Below, one piece after another: positions 1 through 9,332 of a stretch of 64,000 bases of DNA. Made by a program: the position numbers and the translations under genes. The notes beneath the pieces are model-generated. The model saw only the letters and a program-made list of their open reading frames with translations. It searched no databases and was not told the origin of the DNA. The stretch comes from Turbatrix aceti (lineage: Eukaryota; Nematoda; Chromadorea; Rhabditida; Panagrolaimidae), in NCBI GenBank assembly GCA_963969345.1, contig OZ017769.1, forward strand, positions 9,055,725-9,119,724, read 5' to 3'. Numbering within the stretch: position 1 is the first letter of the stretch; each line of letters starts with the position of its first letter.

Positions 1-82
1 GACATTTTGTTACTTTTTACGTGTTTTTTGTTGTTTTTTTCACGTTTAGTGATTTTCCATCGTATTTTTTTGACAATTTCAG

Positions 83-1245
83 GATGATGAACATCTTCAA
101 CACGGAAATGTGGATTTTGAGTGGCCCAGAGTCCGAGTGCGTTGGTTGCATGGATTTGGCATTTCCCGATCCCCTCGTCAGCATCAGGACTCTCTTCGAA
201 GAGGCTGTCCGTCGGACGGGTATCAAACTTAGCGCGGATTTTTCCAACATTGTTGCCCGAAAACGATTGCACCTTTTGGATTCGTACGCTTACTTTTCGT
301 CAGACAGCCAGGTTGGACCGGGGCCGATTTCGGTTTTCATTTCGAAGAATGGAGCTGACGTCGACGTCAATGCTCTGCCAACAGTCGCGGAATTGGGTTC
401 CTCGAAGTCGCAAATCCAAGACACACAATTGTCATCTGTCGAAAGCGCAGCACCTGTTGAATATCCCGCATTACGGAGTGATACTGAAGACTCACTAGGT
501 ATGTATCTATAAAAAAACTAATAAAAAAAGTTGAAAAGATTTTTCCAAAAAGTTGCTTTTATTTACTGTATGAAAATTTTTTGTCGTAAAATTCGCCTGT
601 TTGAAACAGAGTTACGGTAGCCTAAAATCAGTTTTTTTTGCAGTTTTTGACGATTTTTGGGAAACATTTGTCAGAAAACGCCATTTTTTGGCAAAATGTC
701 ATATAGAATTTTTTTCTTTTCAGGACCAGATTTCGGGGAAATCGTTCTGCCCCAAGAATCCAAAAATGATTCTTCGGAGCAGTCTCGAAAATCTCAAACA
801 CCGTCCAAATCACGCGCAGAAATTTTACCAGCTTCATTGCGATCAGCTTCCTGGGAACAGTTGTTGTATACCTGTCAGAATCCTCGTTTGCTGCAATTTT
901 TGAAATTCGGTGGTCCAAAGAATGCGACTGGCGACGTTGTCAATCAGCTGTTCGATATCATGTTTTTATGGCTTTGTACCCATGGCAGAACGTACGTTTA
1001 TTGTTTTTTTTTACAATTATTGTAAATAAAGAATTTTTGTTTTTAGCTATTATCCCACTTTTGCGACCGCGAAGAACTTCTACCTTCACCTCTGTGAGCC
1101 GTACGTCAAAAAAACTCCGGTATGTATTTTTTGTTCTGTTTATGTTGGCAACTTATGTATCTGCGTTGTTTTGCAGAATTTGATCTCAGAGGTGTTTCTT
1201 TGGCGCCTTCGGAGAAAGGTGAATCGTCATGCAAAAGTGTCATAA
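83..1245 (+). CDS. 3' part of an unrecognised multi-exon gene
   Basis: Four exons join in frame: 83-498, 724-991, 1047-1119 and 1177-1245 (TAA). Donors are GTATGT, GTACGT and GTATGT, and each acceptor ends TTTCAG, TTTTAG or TTGCAG. The 5' end lies outside the window. About 274 residues are visible. The first exon is folded-looking up to about residue 90 and then Ser/Glu-rich. The second exon holds a long Ser/Lys-rich linker, then a compact block with WEQLLYTCQNPRLLQFL and a hydrophobic FDIMFLWLC. The tail, FYLHLCEPYVKK followed by basic WRLRRKVNRHAK, looks like a conserved C-terminus rather than random coding. I do not recognise the family. The intact frame over four exons makes coding status likely; function is unknown. 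Confidence 0.7.
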
Positions 1246-1639
1246 TGACTTTATTGTTGGTTTTTATTACATAAATTTTGAATCAAATCAATTAGTCTGA
1301 TTTGGGCAAACATTTTTAATCGCGAGCGAACACATATTTTATTATATTATTTTTTTAAAGACTACTTATAAAAATTTTAATCGTGTTCGCGAAAGAATAC
1401 CGTACTCCTTTTTTCAATGTACAAAATTTTAGGCGTAATTTTTTTTTATTTAAAAAAATTGTTTTAGGTGTAAAACTTTATTTTGCACTTCAAAAATTTT
1501 TTTTTAAACAAAAAAATTTCGATCGCTTTTCCAAATTTTTTGCAAATTTTGTTTGGAAAACGTTCCCAAACAAAAAAATTTTTGCTTTACAAAATTTTCC
1601 AAAAATTTTTTATTCATTCACACACTCAAACAATGTTCA
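1246..1639. other. AT-rich spacer between convergent genes
   Basis: This is the 3' flank of the upstream gene and of the collagen. It is dominated by runs of T and A. A fragment of the dispersed GTTCGCGAA repeat lies near 1380-1395. No coding exon was seen. Confidence 0.6.
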
Positions 1640-3095
1640 TCAATTATGATGCAGTCTCTGACGATGTCGCCGGAAGTACTCCGAAATCTTCTGAGTCGGC
1701 AGAACTTCCACCTGTTGTTCCTGAGCCGGAGGGTAAGCCGGGGGGCTCGGGGTCGTAGTCGAGGCTCTCGGAGGCGCAGCAGACGGCGGACTGGCCTCAG
1801 GCTCGTACGCTGGCTCCTGGATCGCAGAATGCATGCCCGTGATCGACGGCGCGAGGATTTGAGAGACCCCACAGTCACTCGGGCAGTACGTTCCAGGTAC
1901 ACCTGGCTCACCTGGGGGCCCGTACTCTCCAGGCTCGCCGCGCACACCTGCCCGACCCGGGGGGCCGGGTGGGCCCTGAACGCCGAGTTGTCCGGCCTGG
2001 GCGATGTCGTTGTTCCGCTTTCCGGGTGGTCCAGGAGGGCCCTTGGGACCCTGGGGACCAGGTGTGCCCTTGGGACCCTTGATTCCCACTCCACCGACTG
2101 CAGTGTCTCCCCTCGGGCCTTCAGGGCCCTGGGGACCGTCCTCACCGAGACCACCGGGGGGTCCAATGGGGCCTTCCGGACCGTCGACGCCCGGTGCACC
2201 CGGAGGACCGCCCTCACCTGGCCCACCTGCCTGGCCGATGAGACCGCGCTCGCCCTGGGGCCCTCGTTGGCCGGGGGGACCCGAAGGACAGATGACGCAG
2301 CCGACGTCGGTGGGTTCTTCGAGTTGGATATCGTAACCGTCGTCGCCGGCGAGGCCGGGCTTACCGGGTTCGCCGGGGGTTCCGTCGATACCTGGCTCAC
2401 CTGGAATACCCGGAAGACCGGTAGAACAGGCCAGAGCGTGGCAGCCGGAGCACTGCTGCTGGCCCCAGGCCGAGCGCTTGCGGAGCGTGAAAAACTGGAC
2501 GTCTTTGAGGGGCTTCGCTTCCGAGGATTCGGCGCTACCGTAATTCAGGTCCATCATTTTTGACCACAGCGAGTCGGCGTTTTCCTGAAACGAAAATTTA
2601 TTTTTTTTATTTAAAAATAGGAATTTTAATTTAATTTTATTTTGTGTCGATTTTTTGAAACGATTTTTTTAAATTTTATTTGTGGAGGGAAATTTTTAAA
2701 ATAAAAATAAATATAAATTTTTTATTTTTTTTGTTCGTGGTCCCAAAGCGAAATTTTTTTACTTGTAAAGGGGAATTTTACTATAAAAAATTTTTTTTGG
2801 TCTTGAAACGATTTTTTTTACATATTTTTTGTTCCTGAAACGAAAAATCAATTTTTTTTGTGTAGGGAATTTTTTTTAATAAAAATTAAAATAAATGTTT
2901 TTATTTGTGGTCCTGAAGCGATTTTTTGTATTTACGAACCTTGTACTTGAGTGACATAATTTCGGCCTCAACTTTGGCATTGCTGGCCTTGACGGAGAGC
3001 AGTGGCACCAGGACGACCAAACCGAGGAGCGTCAATGTGCTCAGGAAGATACCGAGTTTGGCGAGTCGAACAGTGGCGTCGTAATCGACCCCCAT
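1640..3095 (-). CDS. Nematode cuticle collagen
   Basis: Two exons, 3095-2940 and 2584-1640 (TGA), give 366 residues. Exon 1 carries the nematode cuticle-collagen N-terminal block, with a membrane/signal-anchor segment around residues 13-35. An LRKR site in exon 2 fits the subtilisin-like processing site known in this family. Three Gly-X-Y blocks follow, separated by short cysteine-containing interruptions (CSGCHALAC, VGCVICPSG, YCPSDCG). These fit the disulphide pattern that registers and cross-links the trimer. The roughly 65-residue C-terminal tail is Pro/Ala/Ser-rich and ends in a basic RRHRQR stretch. The product would be a secreted structural protein of the cuticle. The 355-bp intron contains degenerate repeats of GGTCCTGAAACGATTTTTT. 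A TATA box lies about 80 bp upstream of the ATG. The subfamily cannot be named. Confidence 0.96.
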
Positions 3096-3175
3096 TGTTC
3101 CAAGAAAAAAAAATTTGAACGGACGACAGTTAATTGGAAGTCAAGTCTGTCTGTGGTCTGCGGTCTCGAGGTGGT

Positions 3176-3184
3176 CTTTTTATA
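3176..3184 (-). promoter_or_regulatory. TATA box of the collagen gene
   Basis: On the minus strand the sequence reads CTATAAAAAG about 80 bp upstream of the collagen ATG. It leaves room for transcription start about 30 bp downstream and a leader of about 50 bases. Strong TATA promoters are usual for nematode collagen genes. Confidence 0.65.
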
Positions 3185-3892
3185 GCACCCTAATTTTTCC
3201 GGTGCACGTATCCGTAGAATTTTTTTCTCGCCAGGATGACCGCATTTTTTACGGTCGCAAATGGGCAAATCAGGTCAGGGTTAGCATGACCTGACCTCCT
3301 GATTTTTGTTTCTTTTTAAAATTGCGTCGGGATTATAAATAGTAAATAATTTGTTCGATCAGATAATTGTCATGGGAAATTTTTTTTTGGTTTGAGGGAA
3401 AAAATCGAAAACAGTTATTTTTGAAAACATAAAAATATACGAAAGTTGCTTGCATGCATCGATTTGTTTACACATACCGCACCTTCTAACTTTTCAGTCA
3501 GAACAAATAAACAGAAAGGTTGTCAAAAAAAAGAAAAATGACGTGGATCAATTCATTCTTCAATGAGTCATCCTCAAAAGTCGCTGCAGCGCACATAAAA
3601 GCAGGCTCTTTTCATAAATTTGGACAATTTCAGGCTCCCATGACGAAAGAACGCGTTGATGACTTTAACTTTGGTTTTTTTATGCAATCTTTCTTTTTGA
3701 TCGCGGATTGACCTTGATTGTAGTTTTTTTATCCCTTTGATAACTTTTCCCTTGCTATCTGGACTAGGAGACGTACTGCATTTTTTAGCCGTTTCATTTT
3801 TACCTCGCGTACGTAAGCAAGCTGCAATCCGCGAATGTTTCAATGTGTTTTTGAGTTTATTGTTCCTATTTCAGACATCAGATCACCAAAGA
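3185..3892. other. Divergent upstream region of collagen and CIAO1
   Basis: This spacer separates the collagen promoter (-) from the CIAO1 start (+). The frame open at 3538-3711 has no family features and no convincing splice into CIAO1. The sequence TGTTCCTATTTCAG ends at 3874 and is a good splice or trans-splice acceptor 18 bases before the CIAO1 ATG. Confidence 0.5.
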
Positions 3893-5480
3893 ATGCTCGA
3901 AGTGACTCACGTGACCTCTGCCAGCCACGCTGCCCCCGGCTCCACTCATCCCAGGGTGTGGTGTGTCAACTGGAGCCATACAGGTGCGACACTCGCGACG
4001 TCAGGTGAAGACCGGACCGTCAAGCTCTGGAAGCGAGGTCCAGGATGCGCGGATACGCTTCGCCTCGTTCAGACCCTCTCCGGCGATCAGACCAGGCCTA
4101 TCCGATACGCACAGTTTTCACCCTGCGGGAACCTGCTCGCAACTGCCAGCTGGGATGGCACGGTCGTCGTTTACGATATAAATGAGTGAGTTTGAAGCTT
4201 TTTTGATGGGTTTTATATCAGTCTTCTGCTGACTCATGGAATAACTCTTTGACTTTTTGGAGTTGACTTTTTAAGGGACCGAGGAATGATTTTTTTGAAA
4301 AAATAAACTCAATTTTTGATTTTGCTTTAAAAATTGGTTTTTACAGATAAAAATCACGCAGTTTTTAGAGAGTTTTTGGGTGCATTTTCTGTTAACCAAT
4401 TTTTGACTTTTTTTCTTACAATTTTTTTATATTTATGTTATAAAATTTTTTTTTAGAGGCGAATACGAGGAAAAGCACAAACTGCAGGCGCACGAAAGCG
4501 AAGTCAAGTCGTGCCAGTTCTCGCCTTCGGGGCAGTACCTGGCAACCTGTGGCCGCGACAAGACCGTCTACGTGTGGCAAGCCGACGAAGAAGGCGACTT
4601 TGACATCCAGTCCGTGCTCCAGCGGCACACGGGCGACGTCAAGTGGGTTCTCTGGCATCCAAACCACGAACTCTTGCTTTCTGGGGGCTACGATAATTCC
4701 ATCAACGTCTACCACTTCGATGGCGACGACTGGGTGACTGGGCAGCGCATCGAGAACGCCCACCCGTCTACCATCTGGTCGGCGGCCTTCGATGGCACTG
4801 GGAAATTTCTGGTTACGGTGTGTGCGGAGCACAGTATCAAGGTCTGGGAACTGATCGATCCGCTGCCGACGAGTGGAGCGAAACTTGTCAATGTCGCCAC
4901 CCTGCCGGTGGCTGAAGCTGCGTGGCCGTTTTTTGCCGTCGCCTGGAGCGCGCAGAGTGATCTCATCGCTGTTGGAGGGGGTGATCATAAAGTCAGGTGA
5001 GAAAATTAACATAATAAAAATTTTTTTTGTAATTAAAATTAAAAAAAAGGTAATTAAAAACAAATTTGAAATAACGAAATTGAAGTGCAAAAAGTTGTCT
5101 GCAATTAAAAAAATTGAAATAAAAATACTGTTGTTTAAAAAAATTTAAAAAAAAAAAATTTACAACTTTGAAATAACAAATTTTGAATTAAAAAAAAATT
5201 ATTCCAATAAAAATATTGAAATAAAAAACTAAAGTTTAATAAAAATTTGAAGAAAAATTCAAATCAAATTAATTTTTTTTTGTTTTTACGAGTTCGAAAT
5301 TTCAGGTTTTACAAATTCGACCGAACAGAGAAGACCCTGCTTCCCCTGGGCGACTACACGATGGACAGCGAAGTCAACGCTCTGGCATTCCAACCAGCTG
5401 TCGCGGGGGCGGCTGGACTCCTCGCTGCCGGGCTCGACGATGGAAATGTTCACCTCCTTCGCGCATACCACGACGCGTAG
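3893..5480 (+). CDS. ciao1: CIAO1, WD40 subunit of the cytosolic Fe-S cluster targeting complex
   Basis: Three exons, 3893-4185, 4457-4996 and 5306-5480 (TAG), encode 335 residues, close to the usual length of about 335-340. Successive WD40 repeats are readable, for example VWCVNWSHTGATLATSGEDRT, IRYAQFSPCGNLLATASWDG, VKSCQFSPSGQYLATCGRD and VKWVLWHPNHELLLSGGYD. Together they form a seven-bladed propeller. In known members CIAO1 works with CIAO2B and MMS19 to deliver Fe-S clusters to cytosolic and nuclear apoproteins. One such client type, the TFIIH helicase XPD, is a partner of the XPB encoded later in the window. The start is the first ATG after a TTTCAG acceptor at 3871-3874, so the transcript may be trans-spliced. 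Part of exon 2 is repeated in inverted, broken form 150-260 bp downstream of the stop. Confidence 0.96.
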
Positions 5481-5640
5481 CCCAGGTGGCCATCCAAGTA
5501 TGAAGTATGTATATCTACACGCAGTGAAGCCGGTGTCATGCAATATTGTCGTCACTTTATCAGAATTGCCAAATATTTGATTTTTTTGTATTAAAAATAA
5601 TTTTTTTTGCATAAATGCCGTTGGAGAAGTTGAATATGCA

Positions 5641-5739
5641 CCGGAGAAGAGGAGGGCGTTTTTGACACGTTGATGAAATTATCGAAAGCAAGAGTTTGTG
5701 GTTCGGATGCCAGAGAACCCAGTGTGCCGCTGGAGCACG
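5641..5739 (-). pseudogene. Inverted, rearranged fragment of CIAO1 exon 2
   Basis: The reverse complement of 5668-5739 matches CIAO1 positions about 4613-4721: TGCTCCAGCGGCACAC, then GGGTTCTCTGGCATCC, then CACAAACTCTTGCTTTC, then GATAATTTCATCAACG. Two internal deletions (about 13 and 10 bp) and several substitutions break the frame. Weaker similarity continues to about 5641. It joins directly to peptide copy A, and the pentamer GTCCG at the join occurs in both parent sequences. It is not functional as CIAO1. Confidence 0.88.
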
Positions 5740-5759
5740 GACAATTGCAACCTAAGCCT

Positions 5760-5879
5760 TCACGATGACTTTGAGGGGCATCCATCATCTACCGTTGGAT
5801 TACATCTATCAGTGTCGTCATGCGCAGTCGCAGTGGCGAGCATAGCAAGGAGAAGGAAGATGACCAGAAGGAACTTCAT
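5760..5879 (-). CDS. Secreted micro-peptide family, copy A (39 aa)
   Basis: A single short frame starts with the signal peptide MKFLLVIFLLLAMLATATA. The mature part HDDTDRCNPTVDDGCPSKSS has two cysteines and is acidic. The coding sequence is identical to copy B at 16337-16456. The identity covers 188 bp (5738-5925 against 16291-16478) and stops abruptly at both ends. Upstream, the conserved TATA box and promoter found in copies B, C and D are missing, so this copy may be silent. Downstream it runs into the inverted CIAO1 fragment. It is best read as a recent copied fragment or a gene-converted pseudogene of copy B. Confidence 0.6.
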   Translation of the reverse strand: MKFLLVIFLLLAMLATATAHDDTDRCNPTVDDGCPSKSS

Positions 5880-5952
5880 TGTAGAACCGATGATTCCAAG
5901 TGAACTGTCTTCCGTGCCTTTGAGCTTGTTACTTTTTCCGATACAAAAAATG

Positions 5953-5986
5953 AGCGGTAATTAGATAGGCTTATCGAATTACCGCT
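5953..5986. repeat. Short perfect hairpin
   Basis: AGCGGTAATT and AATTACCGCT form a perfect 10-bp inverted repeat around a 14-base centre. The centre itself contains GATA...TATC. It lies 28 bp from the homology end of peptide copy A. No function can be assigned. Confidence 0.7.
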
Positions 5987-6369
5987 TAAGTTTGAGATCC
6001 GAATATGATGGCGGTTTGAAAACGTATGATATCAAAAAATCAATAATTACCATAACTCAAAAAAAATTCTGAGTATGTCATTGGATCCGCCGTCCTCAGA
6101 AACCCCTATGTTAATTTTTTCAGATATTGTTCATGACCAACGTAGCACGGGGCACTATTTTTTTATGAAAAACACTTCTGAAGCCGAATCTCGTGAATCC
6201 GAATTTTATAAAATAAAATATCGCGGCTTTGGACCTTTCCCCCGAAGGCCTACAACTCTGACTCAAAACATTTGAAAGTGTAAAAAGTGCTGGGTCGTAC
6301 TCTCCCCCTTGTTCCTAAATTTTCTCGCAGAGTCTGTCTTAAAGTCATTCAAATTGTTTGTCCCAAATT

Positions 6370-6491
6370 GTAAAGGTCTGAAGGCGATGGAGGCGAAGGC
6401 AATTGGTGGCGTTAATTTTTGTTTGTCTCCGGAGGCGAAGACGATCCGAAGGCGCCTCCGGGGGCGATAAAGGCGAAGGCGATGTTACACT
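6370..6491. mobile_element. Truncated hAT-type MITE with GGCGAA-word core
   Basis: The region is built from variants of GGCGAAGGCGAT and GGAGGCGAA. Its right end, GATGTTACACTG, matches the terminus GCGTTACACTG of the complete element at 7820-8199. No left terminal repeat or clean target duplication was found, so it is an end fragment or an old copy. Confidence 0.55.
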
Positions 6492-6610
6492 GGTCTGATC
6501 GCCGAGAGGGTCTGGATATTATTTTTTTGCCCATAGTCAAACATTTTTTTGCTGCATTTCATCAAATCATTTCATCAAATTTTTATTCCAGATCAAACAT
6601 CGAAAGCAAA

Positions 6611-6849
6611 TTAAAAATTTAAAGGTTTCAGATTTCCGATGAATTCGTCGCCAAAAGGAGAGAAGTTTATTTTGATTTCATAATCGTCGTCGTATTCATC
6701 TAAAAATATAAGTAATGAAATATCTGTCCCCTCGATTATTCTGATAAGGTAAATAAAAACTTACTTGAGTTGTCGCGAATGGGATAGGCATTGCCGGCGA
6801 AGAAGGCAAGGAAGATGACGAAGATGAAGAGCACCGAGGAAAAAGGCAT
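6611..6849 (-). CDS. Small secreted protein (57 aa), unrecognised
   Basis: Two exons, 6849-6765 and 6699-6611 (TAA), are joined by a 65-bp intron with donor GTAAGT and acceptor TTTTTAG. The start MPFSSVLFIFVIFLAFFAGNA is a clear signal peptide. The predicted mature part begins YPIRDNSNEYDDDYEIKIN and is acidic without cysteines. A polyadenylation signal AATAAA lies just past the stop on the same strand, near 6584-6590. Small size, signal peptide, short intron and polyA signal together support a real gene, possibly a peptide precursor. No dibasic cleavage pairs are visible, so a classical neuropeptide precursor is not indicated. No family was recognised. Confidence 0.65.
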
Positions 6850-7762
6850 GACAAAAAATCTGGTGAACAAAATCAACTGGGGATGCTCAACAATGACGAA
6901 TAACGAATTGTTTTGGACTTTTTTTTCAGACCGGGAAATTAGCATTATCATGCGGAGCCCTATGGTCGACTGTGTTGTCTATGTACAGACTACTGTATGA
7001 TACTGATACTGATATCAGGATCATATCAGTCAGGCAAGAATTTAAACTATCAACATGGTATCATTATGGCAAAATTGTAATTGTCAGACTGATATCAGTG
7101 TCATTTGGGGCCCCGGCACAAGCCGAGCGCTCGCCCCAGATGCTCAAAACCCGGTCCTACTCGGATGTCCTTCCTCATTCAGATATCAGAAGCAGTTTAT
7201 TTTATAATAAGCAATCAAATACAATGCAAAGATCTCTTTCTGAAGTCCGTCTCCTCTCTCCTCCTGACACCCCCCCTCTTACGGCACCTGATAGTTTTTT
7301 TCGGCAACGTTAGGCAAACACCGATAATTTTTTTTGGCACAGTTCGCCGAACATTTGTTGTTTCTTGTTGATTAGTGATCACGTTCTACATTTCACTCAC
7401 AAAAACAACAACAACAATAAAAAAACAAGTCTTGTTGCACATAACATTGCTGCTGTCTCCCAATGTTTCTGCAATTGCAGATGGAATGGAATCATTGCAA
7501 TCACCGCCACTACTGCCGTCATGCAGGCAGCACGAGAAAAGAGAGGCGGTTGTTGTTGCTGCTGCAGCTGCTGTACAAGACCTTGCGTGATAATGGGCGT
7601 CTGTCCGGGGTCCGTTCGGGCATTCATTCATTCTCCACTCGGGGTTTTCCCCTTTTCACTTTCTTTCACTTTCTCTGTTGGAAATTGTTTTTAATCAAAG
7701 CGCAAATATATATTTATCTGTTATCTGTTATCTGCTGACCGATTGATTTGACTGAATAAAAA
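6850..7762. other. Spacer with short-word repeats
   Basis: Repeated CTGATATCAG words occur at 7007-7016 and 7089-7098 with related TATCAG words between them. A polypyrimidine and AAC-rich stretch lies at 7390-7420. A frame open to about 7313 contains a Ser/Pro-rich segment but no splice-supported gene was found. Confidence 0.45.
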
Positions 7763-9332
7763 ATGGCCGATGCGTTGCGTCAAAAATTACTTGTAAGCTT
7801 TTAAACGTAAAATTATTTTCAGTGTAACGCAAGTCAAAATTTTGGACTCCGACTCCGATTCCAATTTCGGAGTTGGAGTCGACTCCAAAATCGACTCTAG
7901 GAGTCCATATCAATTTCGATACAATTTACATTTTTTGAATCAAAAGTACGAAAATAATGGATTAAAACTTCTCAAAGTGCCCAAAAATAATCAAAAAATA
8001 GATTTTCTGATATTTGACGAAGTATAGCAATAAAATACTTTTTTTACGATAACAAAACTCGGTTTGTTTTTTTCAATTTCGGCGTCGGAGTCAAAGGAGT
8101 CGATCAAATTGTTGACTCAAATTCTGACTCCGACTCCGGAGTTGGCGTCGAAAGAAGTCGACTCCGGAATCCATTGGAGTCGAAGTTGGCGTTACACTGA
8201 TTATTTTAACATTTAATAAAAAACATGCTTTTCAGCGCGCAGCACAACAAGCCAACGTGACCCTCTGCATCGCGCTTGCCGATCAGCTGGGAGTCTTCAA
8301 GGCCCTCACTGACGCCGGAAGCGAGGAAAACCCGGCTCACTTCAACGCTGTGGCCCTGCTGGCAGGACTCAAGCCGCGCTACGTCAAAGAACTTCTCTCG
8401 GCGCTGGCTGTCGGCGAGATCATCCAGGTGACCCCCGATGGCGAGCATTTCTGGGTCTCCGCTGAGGAAGCTGTCGTTTTTTCGTCTCCTGCGAAGGAGC
8501 CTGCGCTGGCGTTGTCTGCCTTTTTGCCGATTCACGGAGCAACTTTCCAAAAAATTGCAAATGTGTTCAAAAAAGACGGACCTCTGGGCATGGAGTACGC
8601 GGACTACACTCAGTTTTATAACATCATGGAAGAGTTTAGCGTGTCTCTGCACAAGAAGCACCTGGTGCCAGACCTCATTCCCCTGGCAGGCGTCGAGGAG
8701 ATCCTCAAAAAAGGCGGGAGATTCCTGGACGTGGGCTGTGGAGGAGGATTTCACGTCTGCGAGCTCGCAGAATCTTTTCCCAATTCCCATTTTGTCGGCG
8801 TGGATCTAAATCCTTCGGCGATAGCGATGGCGAACAAGCGCAAGGATACGCACAATCTGACTAACGTCGAATTTGTCGAGTCAAACGCCAAGCAATTGGA
8901 TACCACCTGGACCAACACCTTCGATGTCGTCTCCATCTTCGACGCCTGTCATGACCAGTGCCGCCCGGATCTGGCGATAAAGGAGATCAATCGCGTGCTT
9001 CGGCCCGGAGGCAGATTCATGATGATCGAGATCAAAGGCACCAGCAACGTCTATACAGATATTCAGGCATACGGATCGATTGCTGCTATTTTTTATACCG
9101 CCAGCGTTATGCATTGTCTCGCTGTTGGGTCGAATTCTCCTGGTTAGTGATTTTTTGGGGGATGAAGATGAATTGAAACGTTGTTTTTTCAGACGCTCTG
9201 GGTCTCGGCACGATGATGGGTGTGAAGAAGGGCACTAGTCTGCTCAAGGACGCCGGGTTCAACAACATTCGCATCGAGGATCTTCCCTTCTTTGACTTCA
9301 ACGTGCTCTACCTGGCCGAGAAGGATGCATAA
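7763..9332 (+). CDS. SAM-dependent methyltransferase, nematode winged-helix type
   Basis: Three exons, 7763-7792, 8236-9142 and 9193-9332 (TAA), give 358 residues. The N-terminal third (RAAQQANVTLCIALADQLG onward) resembles the helical or winged-helix dimerisation part found with this methyltransferase class. The Rossmann-fold core starts at GGRFLDVGCGGGFHVCELA (motif I, SAM binding), with the acidic residue in FVGVDLNP after strand 2 and VVSIFDACHDQ as motif IV. Nematodes carry several such genes of unknown substrate, similar to bacterial Rv2258c-type proteins; a small molecule is the likely acceptor. Intron 1 contains a complete MITE. An AATAAA lies at about 9424. Substrate and pathway cannot be named. 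Confidence 0.88.
7820..8199. mobile_element. Complete hAT-type MITE with GAGTC-word core
   Basis: The 380-bp element begins CAGTGTAACGC and ends GCGTTACACTG, a perfect 11-bp terminal inverted repeat. It is flanked by the 8-bp direct repeat ATTATTTT (7812-7819 and 8200-8207), the target duplication size of hAT elements. Both ends are filled with GGAGTC/GACTCC words in many orientations, and the centre is AT-rich. No transposase is encoded. It sits inside intron 1 of the methyltransferase gene. Confidence 0.92.

Noticed and set aside
1553..2563. Long frame on the plus strand over the collagen, plus a Pro/Gly-rich frame at 2004-2336
   Set aside because: Both are antisense shadows of the GC-rich Gly-X-Y codons; the minus-strand frame is a clear cuticle collagen.
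5738..5925. Peptide copy A as a retrocopy of mRNA
   Set aside because: The identity to copy B begins about 20 bp upstream of the likely transcription start and there is no poly(A) tail, so a DNA-level copy or gene conversion fits better.
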